A stretch of 64,000 nucleotides of DNA from Symsagittifera roscoffensis. Its lineage: Eukaryota; Xenacoelomorpha; Acoela; Convolutidae. The notes under the pieces were generated by a model. The model had not been told where the DNA came from. It made no database searches and saw nothing but the letters and a program-made list of their open reading frames with translations. Of this stretch, positions 1 through 13,413 are shown piece by piece. The stretch lies in the NCBI RefSeq assembly GCF_963678635.1, contig NW_026971550.1, positions 126,001-190,000 of the forward strand, read 5' to 3'. The position numbers and the translations under genes are program-made. Position 1 is the stretch's first letter; each line of letters begins with the position of its first letter.

Positions 1-188
1 AAATTAAAATCATCAAGTTGACGACCAACTATATTTCACTAACTCAGAAACCACGTGACCAGCATCAGTAAAAGGTAAACGAAAAACCAAAAAATGTTAC
101 ACAAACAAACCAATACGTTTGTACAATTGGACTCAACCACCAATAAGACACAATGAAATTTACACACTAACAGTAGTACAACACAAAA

Positions 189-2027
189 ATGATTCGAAAT
201 GAAGATAACCCAGAAAATTTAGTACTTCCATTTTTAATATTCCCATTAACTGAACCTCGAGGACAGATAGAATTTTGTTAAAATTTAATTGCAAACTTAT
301 TCGAAAAAGGAGAAAGTCCATGCACAAAAGAATTTCCTGATGTAAAAATTAAAAGACAACTTCTTGACCACTATCTCAAAGGTATATGTAGTCTCACATC
401 ACAATATGGAATCTACACAATAGAAATTAGATCCTCAAATGCATTTCATGACAGATATCTCATTCAAGCTGATGATGTCGAAATTGAATTTTCAAAAGTC
501 TTTACACAATACATCAAAAGCATACAACATCAAAACTCACAAAGAGCAAATTCGATATTTACAAATGATGTATTCTCACTTATCTATAGCAATTTATCTA
601 TAATAGAACTAATTGAACCTCAAGGCGATTCACCTGCTCAAACATCTCGCCATACAATTGTACGACAGGAAATACACATAATTTCAAAATTTTTAAATGC
701 AATCCGAGAAGATCTAACAAAAAAATGAAATAACACATGTAAAACACAGTTTAAAAAATTTTTTTAGCATGGATCATTATCGATTATTTTAGTCACAATC
801 TTGATCTTATTGAACAAGCAAGAAAAAATTTTCGACCACAAAATACAGATGACTAAACTGTACTAGCAGAACAGTCAGATTATGTTTGGGACCCTGAATG
901 GTCTCATGAATCATTTAATATTATCCCAACACTCATTTATTAATATCAAGTCAAACAATTAACACAATCTCTATTCACAAAGATTATGTCAGAGTATATC
1001 CACTTACAGTTGAGGCAACACCTTTAAATTATAATTCATTCTTCCCTGAAAGAACATGAAATATTAGTTTAAATTCTACATTTATAAATAATGAAAACTT
1101 GAATGGAACAAGAAACCTTACAGAACAAGATATACAAACCCCATCACATTTTGTAGACGAAGAAATTGTTAAAACAATTCGAAAAACAGAAGCAAAACGA
1201 AGCAATTTACCTATTCAACCCAATTTTACAACTCCAAAATTAACAAATCCAACGTTACAGCAAACAATCATACAATCAACAGTAAAATCCTCTGTTGCAC
1301 AAAAATATTCACAAACGGATTACCAAACGTTTCGACCAGTAACAAAGCCATCATACAAACAACAAACAACGCATAGAAATAGTTTTGCAGAACATAATTA
1401 CAATTATGTAAATGGACCAAAAACGACAAAACCTAAATCAAATACTCAAATAGTTGCACAAAGTCAGAATATACCACAACCAACTTTAAACACGTAAACT
1501 TTCATGATCAACCACGATCCTCACAAGAACAAAGTGGAAATTATCCATTTTTTGAACAAACTAAAAATAATAGAGATAAATACAATACCAAAACTCAACC
1601 TCATTATTATGCTCAAAAGTTGTCTCCATCAGATGATGAAGAATATTATAACCAAAATCATCAACGATACTACTCAAACCAAAGACCTCGTTCTTACAGT
1701 ATTGATCAACCAGATATTTTTGAACCATTTACACGAAATGAACAAATACGACAACCTAGAAATACTCCAACATTTCACAACAATAATTTTCAACAACAAA
1801 ATCCAGTCAACACCGAATCATACCAACCATTTCAAATGCATAACGAAATCCCACTGCCATATTATTTACAACAACATGAAATAACAAAAAGCCAACTAAC
1901 AAATTTTTCTCAAATGCCACATGCCGCAGAATCACTACAAATGACTATGAATCCATCCCTAATGGGTGGATCATCAATAATATCATATAAACCACTAATG
2001 GTATTCACAGGCACAGAAAATAATTAA
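189..2027 (+). pseudogene. Gag upstream region, repeat unit 1 (decayed)
   Basis: An ATG at 189 opens a frame of about 180 codons to 728, broken by an in-frame TAA at about 279. Further frames follow at 1099-1497 and 1620-2027, rich in N, Q, S, T and P. Read against the other two units, the pieces look like one long polypeptide split by frameshifts and stops, ending in a stretch rich in P, Q and N just before the gag core of unit 3. The ATG overlaps the end of an upstream frame ending '...KNDSK', which resembles overlapping retroelement ORFs. I do not recognise a domain in this part; calling it gag rests on its position directly before the capsid-like segment. Confidence 0.6.
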
Positions 2028-2320
2028 CAGGCAAAAACAAACTATTAGGAAAAGATTTTCAAAACAAAAAAACGCAGTCTCAGAATCAGAAACAACCGCA
2101 ATACAAGAACTTCATAATTTAAAAGACTCGATAAATAAAAATCATCAAGTTGACGACCAACTATATTTCATTAACTCAGAAACCACGTCACCAGCATCAG
2201 TAAAAGGTAAACGAAAAATAAAAAAATGTTACAGAAACAAACCAATACGTTTGTACAATTGGACTCAATCACCAATAAGACACATTGAAATTTACACACT
2301 AACAGTAGTACAACACAAAA

Positions 2321-4156
2321 ATGATTCGAAATGAAGATAACCCAGAAAATTTAGTACTTCCATTTTTAATATTCCCATTAACTAAACCTCGAGGACAGAT
2401 AGAATTTTGTTAAAATTTAATTGCAAACTTATTCGAAAAAGGAGAAAGTCCATGCACAAAAGAATTTCCTAATGTAAAAATTAAAAGACAACTTCTTGAC
2501 CACTATCTCAAAAGTATATGTAGTCTCACATCACAATATGGAATCTACACAATAGAAATTAGATCCTCAAATGCATTTCATGACAGATATCTCATTCAAG
2601 CTGATGATGTCGAAATTGAATTTTCAAAAGTCTTTACACAATACATCAAAAGCATACAACATCAAAACTCACAAAGAGCAAATTCGATATTTACAAATGA
2701 TGTATTCTCACTTATCTATAGCAATTTATCTATAATAGAACTAATTGAACCTCAAGGCGATTCACCTACTCAAACATCTCGCCATACAATTGTACGACAT
2801 AAAATACACATATTTTCAAAATTTTTAAATGCAATCCGAGAAGATCTAACAACAAAAGAAATAACACATGTAAAACACGATTTACAAAATTCTTAGCATG
2901 GTTCATAATCGACTATTTTAGTCACAATCTTGATCTTATTGAACAAGCAAGAAAAAATTTTCGACCACAAAATACAGATGACTAAACTGTACTAGCAGAA
3001 CAGTCAGATTATGTTTGGGACCCTGAATGGTCTCATGAATCATTTATTAATATCCCAACACTCATTTATTAATATCAAGTCAAGCAATTAACACAATCTC
3101 TATTCACAAAGATTATGTCAGAGTATATCCACTTACAGTTGACACAACAACTTTAAATTATAATTCACTCTTCCCTGAAAGAACAGGAAATAATAGTTTA
3201 AATTCTAAATTTATAAATAATGAAAACTTGAATGGAACAAGAAACCTTACAGAACAAGATATACAAACCCCATCACATTTTGTAGGCGAAGAAATTGTTA
3301 AAACAATTCGAACAACAGAAGCACAACGAAGCAATTTACCTATTCAACCCAATTTTACAACTCCAAAATTAAAAAATCCAACGTTACAGCAAACAATCAT
3401 ACAATCAACAGTAAAATTCTCTGTTGCACAAAAATATTCACAAACGGATTAGCAAACGTTTTGATCAGTAACAAAAACATCATACAAACAACAAACAACG
3501 CATAGAAATAATTTTGCAGAACATAATTACAATTATGTAAATGGACCAAAAACGACAAAACCTAAAACAAATACTGAAATATTTGCACAAAGTCAGAATA
3601 TACCACAAACAACTTTAAACACGTAAACTTTCATGATCAACCACGATCCTCACAAGAACAAAGTGGAAATTATCCATTTTTTCACTAAAATAAACATAAT
3701 AGAGATAAATACAATACCAAAAATCAACCTCACTATTATGCTCAAAAGTTTTCTCCATCAGATGATGAAGAAAATTATAACCAAAATCATCAACGATTTT
3801 ACTCAAACCAAAGACCTCGTTCTTATAGTATTGACCAAACAGATATTTTTGAACCATTTACACGAAATGAACAAATACGATAACCTAGAAATAATCCAAC
3901 ATTTCACAACAATAATTTTCAACAACAAAATCCAGTCAACACAGAATCATACCAACCATTTCAAATGCATAACGAAAACCCACTGCCATATTATTTACAA
4001 CAACACGAAAAAACAAAAAGCCAACTAACAAATTTTTCTCAAATGCCACATGCCGCAGAATCACTACAAATGACTATGAATCCATCCCTAATGGGTGGAT
4101 CATCAATAATATCATATAAACCACTAATGGTATTCACAGGCACAGAAAATAATTAA
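2321..4156 (+). pseudogene. Gag upstream region, repeat unit 2 (decayed)
   Basis: This is the counterpart of the segment at 189-2027. The same ATG is at 2321 and the same TAA lies about 30 codons later. A one-base deletion near 2893 ends the first frame, and a TAG at about 3450 ends the second frame (from 3228) earlier than in unit 1. The last frame, 3965-4156, ends with the same short tail as unit 1. Different lesions in different units show that decay continued after the triplication. It is not expected to be functional. Confidence 0.6.
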
Positions 4157-4446
4157 CAGGCAAAAACAAATTATCAGGAAAAGATTTTCAAAACGAAAAA
4201 ACGCAGTCTCAGAATCAGAAACAACCGCAATACAAGAACTTCACAATTTAAAAGAATCAATAAATAAAAATCACCAAGTTGACGACCAACTATTTTTCAC
4301 TGACTCAGAAACCACGTCACCAGCATCAGTAAATGGTAAATGAAAAATAAAAAAATTTTACACAAACAAACCAATAGGTTTGTACAATTGGACTAAACCA
4401 ATAAGACACATTGAAAATTACACACTAATTGTAATACAACACAAAA

Positions 4447-6167
4447 ATTATTCAAAATGAAGATAACCCAGAAAATTTACTACTTCCATTTTTAATATTC
4501 CCATTAACTAAACCTCGAGGACAGATAGAATTTTGTCAAAATTTAATTGCAAATTTATTCCAAAAATGAGAAAGTCCATGCACAAAAAAATTTTCTGATG
4601 TAAAAATTGAAAGACTACTTCTTGACCACTATCTTAAAGGTATATGTAGTCTCATATCACAATATGGAATCTACACAATAGAAATTAGATCACCAAATGC
4701 ATTTCATGACAGATATCTCATTCAAGCTGATGATGTAGATATTGAATTTTCAAAAGTTTTTACACAATACATCAAAAGCATACAACATCAAAACTCACAA
4801 AGAGCAAACTCGATATTTACAAATGATGTATTCTCACTTATCTATAGCAATTTATGTATATTAGAACTAATTGAACCTCAAGGCGATTCACCTACTCAAA
4901 CATCTCGACATACAATTGTACGACAGGAAATACACATATTTTCAAAATTTTTAAATGCAATCCGAGAAGATCTAACAACAAAAGAAATAACACATGTAAA
5001 ACACGATTTACAAAAAATTTTAGCATGGTTCATAATCGGATGTTTTAGTCACAATCTTGATCTTATTGAACAAGCAAGACACTCATTTATTAATATCAAG
5101 TCAAGCAATTAACACAATCTCTATTCACAAAGATTATGTCAGAGTATATCCACTTACAGTTGAGGCAACACCTTTAAATTATAATTCATTCTTCCCTGAA
5201 AGAACATGAAATATTAGTTTAAATTCTACATTTATAAATAATGAAAACTTGAATGGAACAAGAAACCTTACAGAACAAGATATACAAACCCCATCACATT
5301 TTGTAGGCAAAGAAATTGTTATAACAATAAGAACAACAGAAGCACAACAAAGCAATTTACCTATTCAACCCAATTTTACAACTCCAAAATTAACAAATCC
5401 AACGTTACAGCAAACAATCATACAATCAACAGTAAAACCCACTGTTGCACAAAAATATTCACAAACGGATTACCAAATGTTGTGAACAGTAACAAAGCCA
5501 TCATACAAACAACAAACAACGCATAGAAATAATTTTGCAGAACATAATTACAATTATGTAAATGGACCAAAAACGACAAAACCTAAAACAAATACTAAAA
5601 TATTTGCACAAAGTCAGAATTTACCACAACCGACTTTAAACACGTAAATTTTCATTATCAACCAAGATCCTCACAAGAACAAAGTGGAAATTATCCATGT
5701 TTTCAACAAAATAAAAATAATACAAATAAAAACAATACCAAAAATCAACCTCAATACTATGCACAAAAGTTTTCTCCATCAGATGATGAAGAAAGTTATT
5801 ACCAAAAACATCAACGATTTTACTCGAACCAAAGACCTCGTTCTTACAGTGTTGACCAACCAGATTTTTTTGAACCATTTACACGAAATGAACAAATACG
5901 ACAACCTAGAAATAATCCAACATTTCACAACAATAATTTTTAACAACAAAACCCATTCAACACACAATCATACCAACCAACTCAGATGCATAACGAAATC
6001 CCACTGCCATATTTTTTACAACAACACGAAATAACAAAAAGCCAACTAACAAATTTTTCTCAAATGCCACATGCCGCAGAATCACTACAAATGACTATGA
6101 ATCCGTCCCTAATGGGTGGATCACGAATAACATCATTTAAAACGCCTAATGGTATTCACAGGCACAG
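4447..6167 (+). pseudogene. Gag upstream region, repeat unit 3 (decayed, joined to gag core)
   Basis: Third counterpart of the unit. Its start codon is ATT instead of ATG at 4447. The early TAA seen in units 1 and 2 is a CAA codon here, which suggests those stops are secondary. A TGA appears at about 4566. A deletion near 5078 removes sequence present in the other units, and a one-base change ends the frame 5249-5485. This unit is the one that reads on into the conserved gag core after about 6167, so it holds the ancestral junction. Confidence 0.6.
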
Positions 6168-7640
6168 ATCCTGAATACTCTGTAGAAGATTATCTAAACG
6201 CAGTCACAGCAAACCTAAATTTAAATATAGGACTTGAACCAATAAACACGCCACTTCATCAAAATTGAACACATAGACGCACAGCTTTAATCCAAAATAC
6301 ACTTGATGGCGCAGCCCAAAAATGGTTTTCAGTTTTACCTATAGAAATAAAATTTGAATGGAAAAGATTCACACAAGAATTCTCAAAAATGTTTGATTTA
6401 GAAAGAAACAAACAACATCAAAGCGTTTAATGCAATGAAATTCGTAGACTACCAAATGAAACAATAAAACTACCTGCAGTAAGAATAGAAACACTAGCCC
6501 AAAAAGTGTACTCACTCAATACTCATGATTATAAAAATACAAAGATGACAGAAATCCTAATGATGACTCTAACACCTCAATCACGAAAAATAGCAATAAA
6601 AAAGAGAGCATCACATGCTTCCTCAATCCGAGAACGATATTTAGACTCTAGAAAAGTAGCAGATAAACTAGAGCAAGCAGAAATCAGTATGAAACTAGAA
6701 GAAACAGAAAACCTAAAGTTCCAATATGTTAACAATATCCAAACTATTACTTCACAGATAAACAATATCAACGACTCTGATACAGATTTATCCGAAAAAA
6801 TTACTGAAATTTTGAACATTTAAGAGAAAAACCCAAATTTTAAAGGGAAACCATCATTCAAAAAATGGTGTAATTATTGTCGACGATACGGACACAGCAT
6901 TGCTGAATGCAGACAACAACAACAAAATAACCAAAATAAACCACAAAACTATAGAGAACCTAATAAATCATTTCATCAATACACGAATAAAGATCAAAAT
7001 TTACCCAACAGAAACATTCATAGTAATAAAAGTTCAGGAAAACCACTTCCAAGTAAATCCAATTACTCTAGACAGCAACCACCTTATAATACAAATTATA
7101 GAGGACGATCACCATACCAAAGAAATTTACGAAATTTCTCACAAAAACAGATATAGTCGATCACATAGTCGAAAGAGTCAATATCGAAATAACTACTCAA
7201 GATCAAATTGAAACCAACCTGAGTTTTCGTTTATTACCAGTTCCCATTCAAATTCTAGGAATATAAATTATTCAAATGAACGATCAAGAAACTCTTCATA
7301 CAATCAAAATAGAATTTATTCCAACTATAGGAATAGAAACTATTCAAACAATCGAAACACTAGATATCAAAATCATCGATCCCGCGATTATTCTAACAAC
7401 AGATCAAAATATAAAAGTTATCAGAATAGATCACGCGACAATTCACAGAACAGAAATTCAAGCTATAACAATAGACAAAAGAACTTCTCTGAATCACCAC
7501 ATAAGAATAACACACGTTATCAAAGTTCACAACAAAATTATAGGAGTAGTACAAATAAACATCAAAGACAAATAAATCAAGTACAATCAACTGAAGAAAC
7601 TCAACTATACCCCCTGGTAATCAAAACAACGAACGTACAG
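6140..7640 (+). pseudogene. gag: Retroelement Gag: capsid-like core, zinc knuckle and basic tail
   Basis: The reading frame resembles a Ty3/gypsy-type retrotransposon Gag. A helical capsid-like segment (about 6140-6825; open part 6506-6823) contains 'AAQKWFSVLP' and 'RFTQEFSKMF', typical of the retrotransposon gag family. It is followed by a CCHC zinc knuckle at 6869-6910 with spacing C-x2-C-x4-H-x4-C, the usual nucleic-acid binding motif. After that comes a tail of about 240 residues rich in R, S, N and Y. Stops near 6267 and 6429 and others in the tail show it is broken. In an intact element this protein would assemble the particle and package RNA. Confidence 0.8.
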
Positions 7641-7642
7641 AA

Positions 7643-8025
7643 TTGAAATTAAATCACATAAATTGTGAATCCTTAGACAGCGAAAGTGACATAGAAAACA
7701 CAATTTCAATTAATATGATAAACGTTGGAAATGACTATGAACCTATTATATATGAACAACCGATATATTCTCACATATATCAAAACTATGATCAATTTCT
7801 TTTGAGTTATTATACAAGACCGGTATCAAAAAACACAACAAAAGAAAAATAGAAAAAATACTAGAAGAAATAACAGAAGATAAACCCACAGAATGCTCAA
7901 ACACAAATAACATTTATCAAAACATACCTGAGGAACCGCAGGTACAAAAGGAAAAAATCTGGACCATTCCACTTCTTTCAGAAAGTCGAAAATCCAAACA
8001 ATTGCAAACAAGACACCTTGAAATA
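7643..8025 (+). pseudogene. Gag-Pol linker region
   Basis: An open stretch of 69 codons (7643-7852), rich in N, Y, D and S, followed by broken frames, lies between the basic tail of Gag and the protease motif. No domain is recognised. Position suggests the C terminus of Gag or the start of Pol. Confidence 0.4.
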
Positions 8026-8470
8026 GATTTTTAATAGATTCTGGAGCAGAATCAAATATTATAAACATTCCCACTTGGAATGAAATAAAAAATATACATT
8101 CAAAATTAATACCCTTCAAAACAACAAGCAGACTAGCAACCGAACAAGGATCAACCTTAAAAAATTATGGAAAAATCCAACTTCCACTCGAACAATGGAA
8201 CAAAACAAACTCATGAGCAAACCATTTAAGCAAACCTTCCACATCACTGATATAAAACATAATATCATTGGAATCCCATTTATTTCTAGATATATACCAA
8301 CAATAAATATCTTAAATAGTAGAATCCATATAAAAGATTTAAAAAAAACGAGAATGAAAAACACAGCTTTGACATTTTTTCAAAGAATAAACAAACAACC
8401 ACCATTTTTCTCTAAATTTTACCCCATATACAATCAGGAACGGAAACACCTGAAACCACTATCATGAAAT
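8026..8470 (+). pseudogene. pro: Retroviral-type aspartic protease remnant
   Basis: The frame at about 8028 reads FLIDSGAESNII; the D-S-G-A active-site motif of retroelement aspartic proteases is encoded at 8037-8048. A stretch from about 8240 ('HNIIGIPFISRYIPTINI') resembles the second half of the domain, where the I-[LI]-G motif normally sits. The two halves are in different frames, so the copy is inactive. It lies between Gag and RT as expected for Ty3/gypsy elements. Confidence 0.7.
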
Positions 8471-8604
8471 GTGTATAATTTTTCAATCAAACAAGTTCGC
8501 CAATATGATAAAGAACAGAATAAGCAACATCTCTTTATGTCTGACCTTGAATTCAGACCAATTCATAAGTTTTTCCGAGTAACAATTTCATCTATCAAAT
8601 ACAT

Positions 8605-9918
8605 GAAAAACTCATACTCCGATATGATTACATCTATACACATCTATAACAATTCTCCATATAAAAAACCTTACCTCTAGGACTCTTAGGTTATTGTGAA
8701 AAGAACGCAACAATTTCTCCCACAAAAGAAACAGCGTATAGAGTAAATAATATCTTACATCTATTAGATATATGCCAATCAACAATTCTTGACGAATATT
8801 CTTTTTCATCCATAAAATACATTAAAAACTCCAACTCTGATATTATTTCTCTACATGTATACAACAATTCACCCTATAAAATAACCTTACCTCTAGGACT
8901 CCTAGGATATTGTGAAACCAATGCAACAACTTCCTCTACAAAAGAAGTAGCATACAGAGTAAATATTATATTACAACTATTAGATATATGTCAATCAACC
9001 ATTCTTGCTGATGAATTATCAATTGATAATATTTTAAGCAATGAAAAACTCATACTCCGATATGATTACATCTATACACATCTATAACAATTCTCCATAT
9101 AAAAAACCTTACCTCTAGGACTCTTAGGTTATTGTGAAAAGAACGCAACAATTTCTCCCACAAAAGAAACAGCGTATAGAGTAAATAATATTTTACATCT
9201 ATTAGATATATGCCAATCAACAATTCTTGACGAATATTCTTTTTCATCCATAAAATACATTAAAAACTCCAACTCTGATATTATTTCTCTACATGTATAC
9301 AACAATTCACCCTATAAAATAACCTTACCTCTAGGACTCCTAGGATATTGTGAAACCAATGCAACAACTTCCTCTACAAAAGAAGTAGCATACAGAGTAA
9401 ATATTATATTACAACTATTAGATATATGTCAATCAACCATTCTTGCTGATGAATTATCAATTAATAAAATTTTAAGCAATGAAAAACTCATACTCCGATA
9501 TGATTACATCTATACACATCTATAACAATTCTCCATATAAAAAACCTTACCTCTAGGACTCTTAGGTTATTGTGAAAAGAACGCAACAATTTCTCCCACA
9601 AAAGAAACAGCGTATAGAGTAAATAATATTTTACATCTATTAGATATATGCCAATCAACAATTCTTGACGAATATTCTTTTTCATCCATAAAATACATTA
9701 AAAACTCCAACTCTGATATTATTTCTCTACATGTATACAACGATTCACCCTATAAAATAACCTTACCTCTAGGACTCCTAGGATATTGTGAAACCAATGC
9801 AACAACTTCCTCTACAAAAGAAGGAGCATACAGAGTAAATATTATATTACAACTATTAGATATATGTCAATCAACCATTCTTGCTGATGAATTATCAATT
9901 AATAATATTTTAAGCAAT
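8605..9918 (+). repeat. Three exact-length 438-bp tandem repeats within pol
   Basis: The phrase 'gaaaaactcatactcc' starts at 8605, 9043 and 9481, and its first bases recur at 9919, giving three units of exactly 438 bp that are almost identical by eye. Each unit is itself a dimer of two diverged halves of about 219 bp, each with a version of 'ccttacctctaggactc'. In the coding frame each half ends with a phrase like 'LLDICQSTIL'. The array sits in the pol linker between protease and RT. The low divergence compared with the 2.13-kb repeats suggests a younger expansion. Confidence 0.95.
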
Positions 9919-10860
9919 GAAAAACGAAATACAGATTATTTCACAAAAACAACAAACAACCTATTTTAAACCGACATTTCAACTATCAAAATACACGGAA
10001 GAGCAACGAAAATTTCTAACAATTTTTAATTTTCAACATTCTCAGATAACACAAAAAGAATTCGAACAATTAGCTGACTTTTTTTAAAAAATACCCAAAA
10101 GTTTACGCAACATCAAAATTTGATGTTGGAAAAGTACATTCATCATTACATTTACCCCTAAAACCTGACGCAGTTTTCAAAAAACAACGAGCAAGTAAAG
10201 TCCCAATTCACTTGCAAGATAAAGTTAACCGATGACTTGAAATACTAGAATAACATGAAATCATCTCTCCAGTAAATAAAGAGGAACAGTCAAAAGGTAA
10301 CACGTTGATAAACCCCGTTATCATTTTAGCAAAAGAATAATCATTAAAAATCGTTCTAGATGCAAGATATCTCAATTCACTAATTGATGAATCTAAATGT
10401 AATTGGCCTATTGAACCAATTCAAGTAACTCTCACAAAAATAAACGGTAAATACTTCACAACAGCAGATATGAATAGTGCATATTATCAAATGCAGCTAG
10501 ATGAACAATCACGACGATAACACAATTCGTTATTTGAAATCAACAATACGAATTCAACAGATTATTCTAAAGAATTTCAATAGGACCAGCAGCATTTTCA
10601 GCATTTATGAGTAAAGTTTTAAGACCACTAATACTCAAAAAAAGGCAATCACGTGTTTAGACGATCTTTTTATGAAATCACAACCAAAAGACGAAAAGTT
10701 CATTGTCTTAGAAAAAAGTCATCAAAAATTACTACCAGAAAATATGAAAGCAGCCTCGGATAAATTATATATTTTTTCTAACACGAGTAAAATTCCTTGA
10801 ACATATTATAGAAAAAAACACTATAACTCCATTAAAATCTCGCATAGATGCAATCCAAAA
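9919..10860 (+). pseudogene. pol: Ty3/gypsy reverse transcriptase remnant
   Basis: Translated pieces in the plus frames show RT landmarks in order: a VLDARYLNSLIDES segment near 10350, an ADMNSAYYQMQLD segment near 10465 (motif A with its catalytic aspartate), and a CLDDLF segment at about 10654, which is the YxDD box with Y replaced by C. Stops at about 10232, 10250, 10337 and 10517, plus frameshifts, break the gene. Upstream, 9919-10130 encodes the degenerate end of the linker. This copy cannot make an active enzyme. Confidence 0.8.
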
Positions 10861-11240
10861 ATGGCATCCGATCAACCATTTTATGCCATGTGCGACGCCT
10901 CAAATTTTGGCATCGGCGCAGCTTTATTAAAATCTCACAATGGAACAAATAAAATAAATCTCATTTCAGCAAACTCTAGGCTATTCAAACAAGCTGAACT
11001 TAGACTCTCTACACTTATGAGAGAATGCAAAGTTATAATATATACACTCACAGAAGATGAATTCTTGATACTTGGATCTAAACATCCAACAGTTCTTTTT
11101 ACAGATCATAAACCAATAACCTTTCGTTTTACACGAAAATCACCCAAACCATAGAGTTTACAGATTTCAACTAATTTTAATGAAACTTCCAAACTTACAT
11201 ATACTTTGGACAGCAGGAAAAAACCTCGCTTTACCCGATA
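10861..11240 (+). pseudogene. pol: RNase H domain of the AT-rich gypsy element
   Basis: The frame 10861-11154 (about 97 codons) matches the RNase H domain of Ty3/gypsy Pol: 'YAMCDASNFGIGAAL' holds the first catalytic aspartate, 'LSTLMRECKVIIYTL' follows, and 'VLFTDHKPITF' holds the TDH motif. The frame stops at about 11152 and continues in another frame to about 11240. In an intact element it would degrade the RNA strand of the RNA/DNA hybrid. Confidence 0.85.
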
Positions 11241-11699
11241 CTCTCAGTAGAAATACACCATCTAAATTTTTAACACGAAAAACAACAGTTGTAAAACCAT
11301 GAATTATAAAATCTTTCCTTGCAAAAGATGAATTATCACCACGATTACAATGCAAATATGCAATTAAAATTGATGTAGACCAATCACAAATAAATAATCT
11401 ACAACATTTTCTACTATATCCCGATTGACAAAACAATTATTACGAAATAAATTTATTAGGAAAATCTACATTCAAACCGATACCGTACTCCTACACACAG
11501 CAAAATCTAGTCAAACAAGAAGGATATAAAAATAATCTATTCCCTTTAATAGAAAAAGAAAAATCTCACTGATAATATCAATTTATCAGGCCCACCAAAC
11601 AATGATTCAAAATATACAATCAACCATGTTTTTAACCTTCATGACCAACTAGATGATACAATACCTCTATCTCAAGTAAAAACTGAAAACATTTTTCTA

Positions 11700-13413
11700 C
11701 CAATAACAGAAAAAGTTCCACTCGAATTGTTACAAAAATATCAAAACTTTGACCCAGTCATTAGACAATTAAAAATTTGGCACAATTATAGAACCAAGCC
11801 ACTTAAAGCCGATACTACCATACTAGGAAACAAAACCCTTCTTAGATATTTCAGAAAATTTAACAACACCACTATCAATGAAAACACAGATATCCTAGAA
11901 TACCAAACAACTGATATCAAAGTACCCTGCTTACCTTAAAGTAAGATGCTTACAGCTTTTCATACCTCCCACTCTTTACACACTAAAGGACAATCAGGAG
12001 CAGAAAAAACATACTCAAATTTTATATAAAAATTTTATTTCCCAAATGCACCAATTTAGAAAAAAAGTATTATGCGACGATTGCATAATCTGTCAAATAA
12101 ACAAACTATACCCAAACCAAAAACATTGCAGAACATCGCAAAAAAACAAGATTTCAAAGCACAAAGTTCATATTTCAATCACAGAAGTTCTTTCGATACA
12201 AAAGGACCAATATCACCATATTCAGAAGGAAACTCATATGTAATGGTAATAGTAGATGCATTCACACACTACGTAGCACTTAACACAGTACCTCATTGTA
12301 ACGCTTTTCATGCATTTTCACCACTTTATGAACACTAGATATCAAAATTCGGTTTACCCGAAATCCTTGTTACAGACAATGGCACTGAATTTTTAAACAA
12401 CGAAACCATTACACTATGCCCCTTATACAATATTAAACACAAACCACGTACATGTCACGCACCTTGGACTAATGGATTAGTCGAAGGCATGAAACGTTCA
12501 CTACAAGAATATCTTAGATGTATCATTAACGGAAATGACACACGATACACTGAATGGTCAACAGATGAAAAACTATTCCCACTATTTCATAGTTCACAAA
12601 TAACAACAACCTTAAGACTATCACCCTATGAAATTTTTTTCAACCAAAAACCACGGAAACCGATAATGTTCACAACAAACTCTTCAAAAATGCACAAGGC
12701 TAATGCCAACCCACTAAAGAATCAATATGATACAATCTACCACTACATACCCACGATGAAGATCAATTTCATCATCCACAAATTTTTAAATTCGCTTCCG
12801 GTACACACACCGAATGGATTTTAAACAGAGACAAAAAACGCAACGAAATTTACCAGAAAGTAAATACAAAGACAAAATAATAATTCTCAAATAAATTCTC
12901 GATTCACGCCAGCTACAAATTTAAAAATAGGAGCATACATTTTAAGTCCAAAATTTCCAACACAAAAAAAAATTTCTAAAAAATTACAACCACTCCGAAA
13001 AGAACTGTATCAAATAATTGATAAACCCACTGATGTAACAAAAAACTTACAGACTTAAACAAAAAAGAAATCGTTCAACATCGGAACAATCTTTTACCTT
13101 ATTACCCGAAAGAGTACGCACTTCGAGAACTTACTCAATTATACTCTTTTACAGGAATTAAAATTATTCAAAATAGCTCAGAACAAAATCAAAACCAAAA
13201 CACTGATAGGCACCCCATCCAAAAAGGACAAACAAATATCAAAAAACCTAGACAACAAAAGATACCTCACACAGAAAGAAAAAATTTAAAATTAGAAGTA
13301 AAAATTATACCACAAGATCAAAAAGAAAAACCTCCACATAGACAATCATCGCGACTTCGTAATCAGCCACGAAAATATTACAAAACATTCATACCACAAT
13401 CTAAAGTTTTTTA
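11700..13413 (+). pseudogene. int: Integrase remnant of the AT-rich gypsy element
   Basis: The segment carries the three parts of a retroviral-type integrase. An HHCC-like zinc region lies around 11950-12110 ('CDDCIICQINK'). The DDE core follows: 'VMVIVDAFTHY' near 12240, 'LVTDNGTEFLNN' near 12367 and 'NGLVEGMKRSL' near 12475, carrying D, D and E. A C-terminal basic region runs to a stop at about 13413. Frame changes at about 12240 and stops at 12024 and 12337 break it. No GPY/F or chromodomain is clear in the tail. Confidence 0.8.

Larger units (their letters stand above)
1..6167 (+). repeat. Tandem triplication of a 2.13-kb gag segment
   Basis: Three head-to-tail units lie in a row: the phrase 'atcatcaagttgacgacc' (one base differs in the third unit) begins at about 9, 2141 and 4270, giving periods of 2132 and 2129 bp. 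Units differ by scattered substitutions, small indels and different stop codons, so they have diverged since duplication. Only the third unit continues, at about 6167, into the gag core; units 1 and 2 instead end with 'ggcacagaaaataattaac' and restart. The window begins inside unit 1, so more units may lie upstream. Confidence 0.93.
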
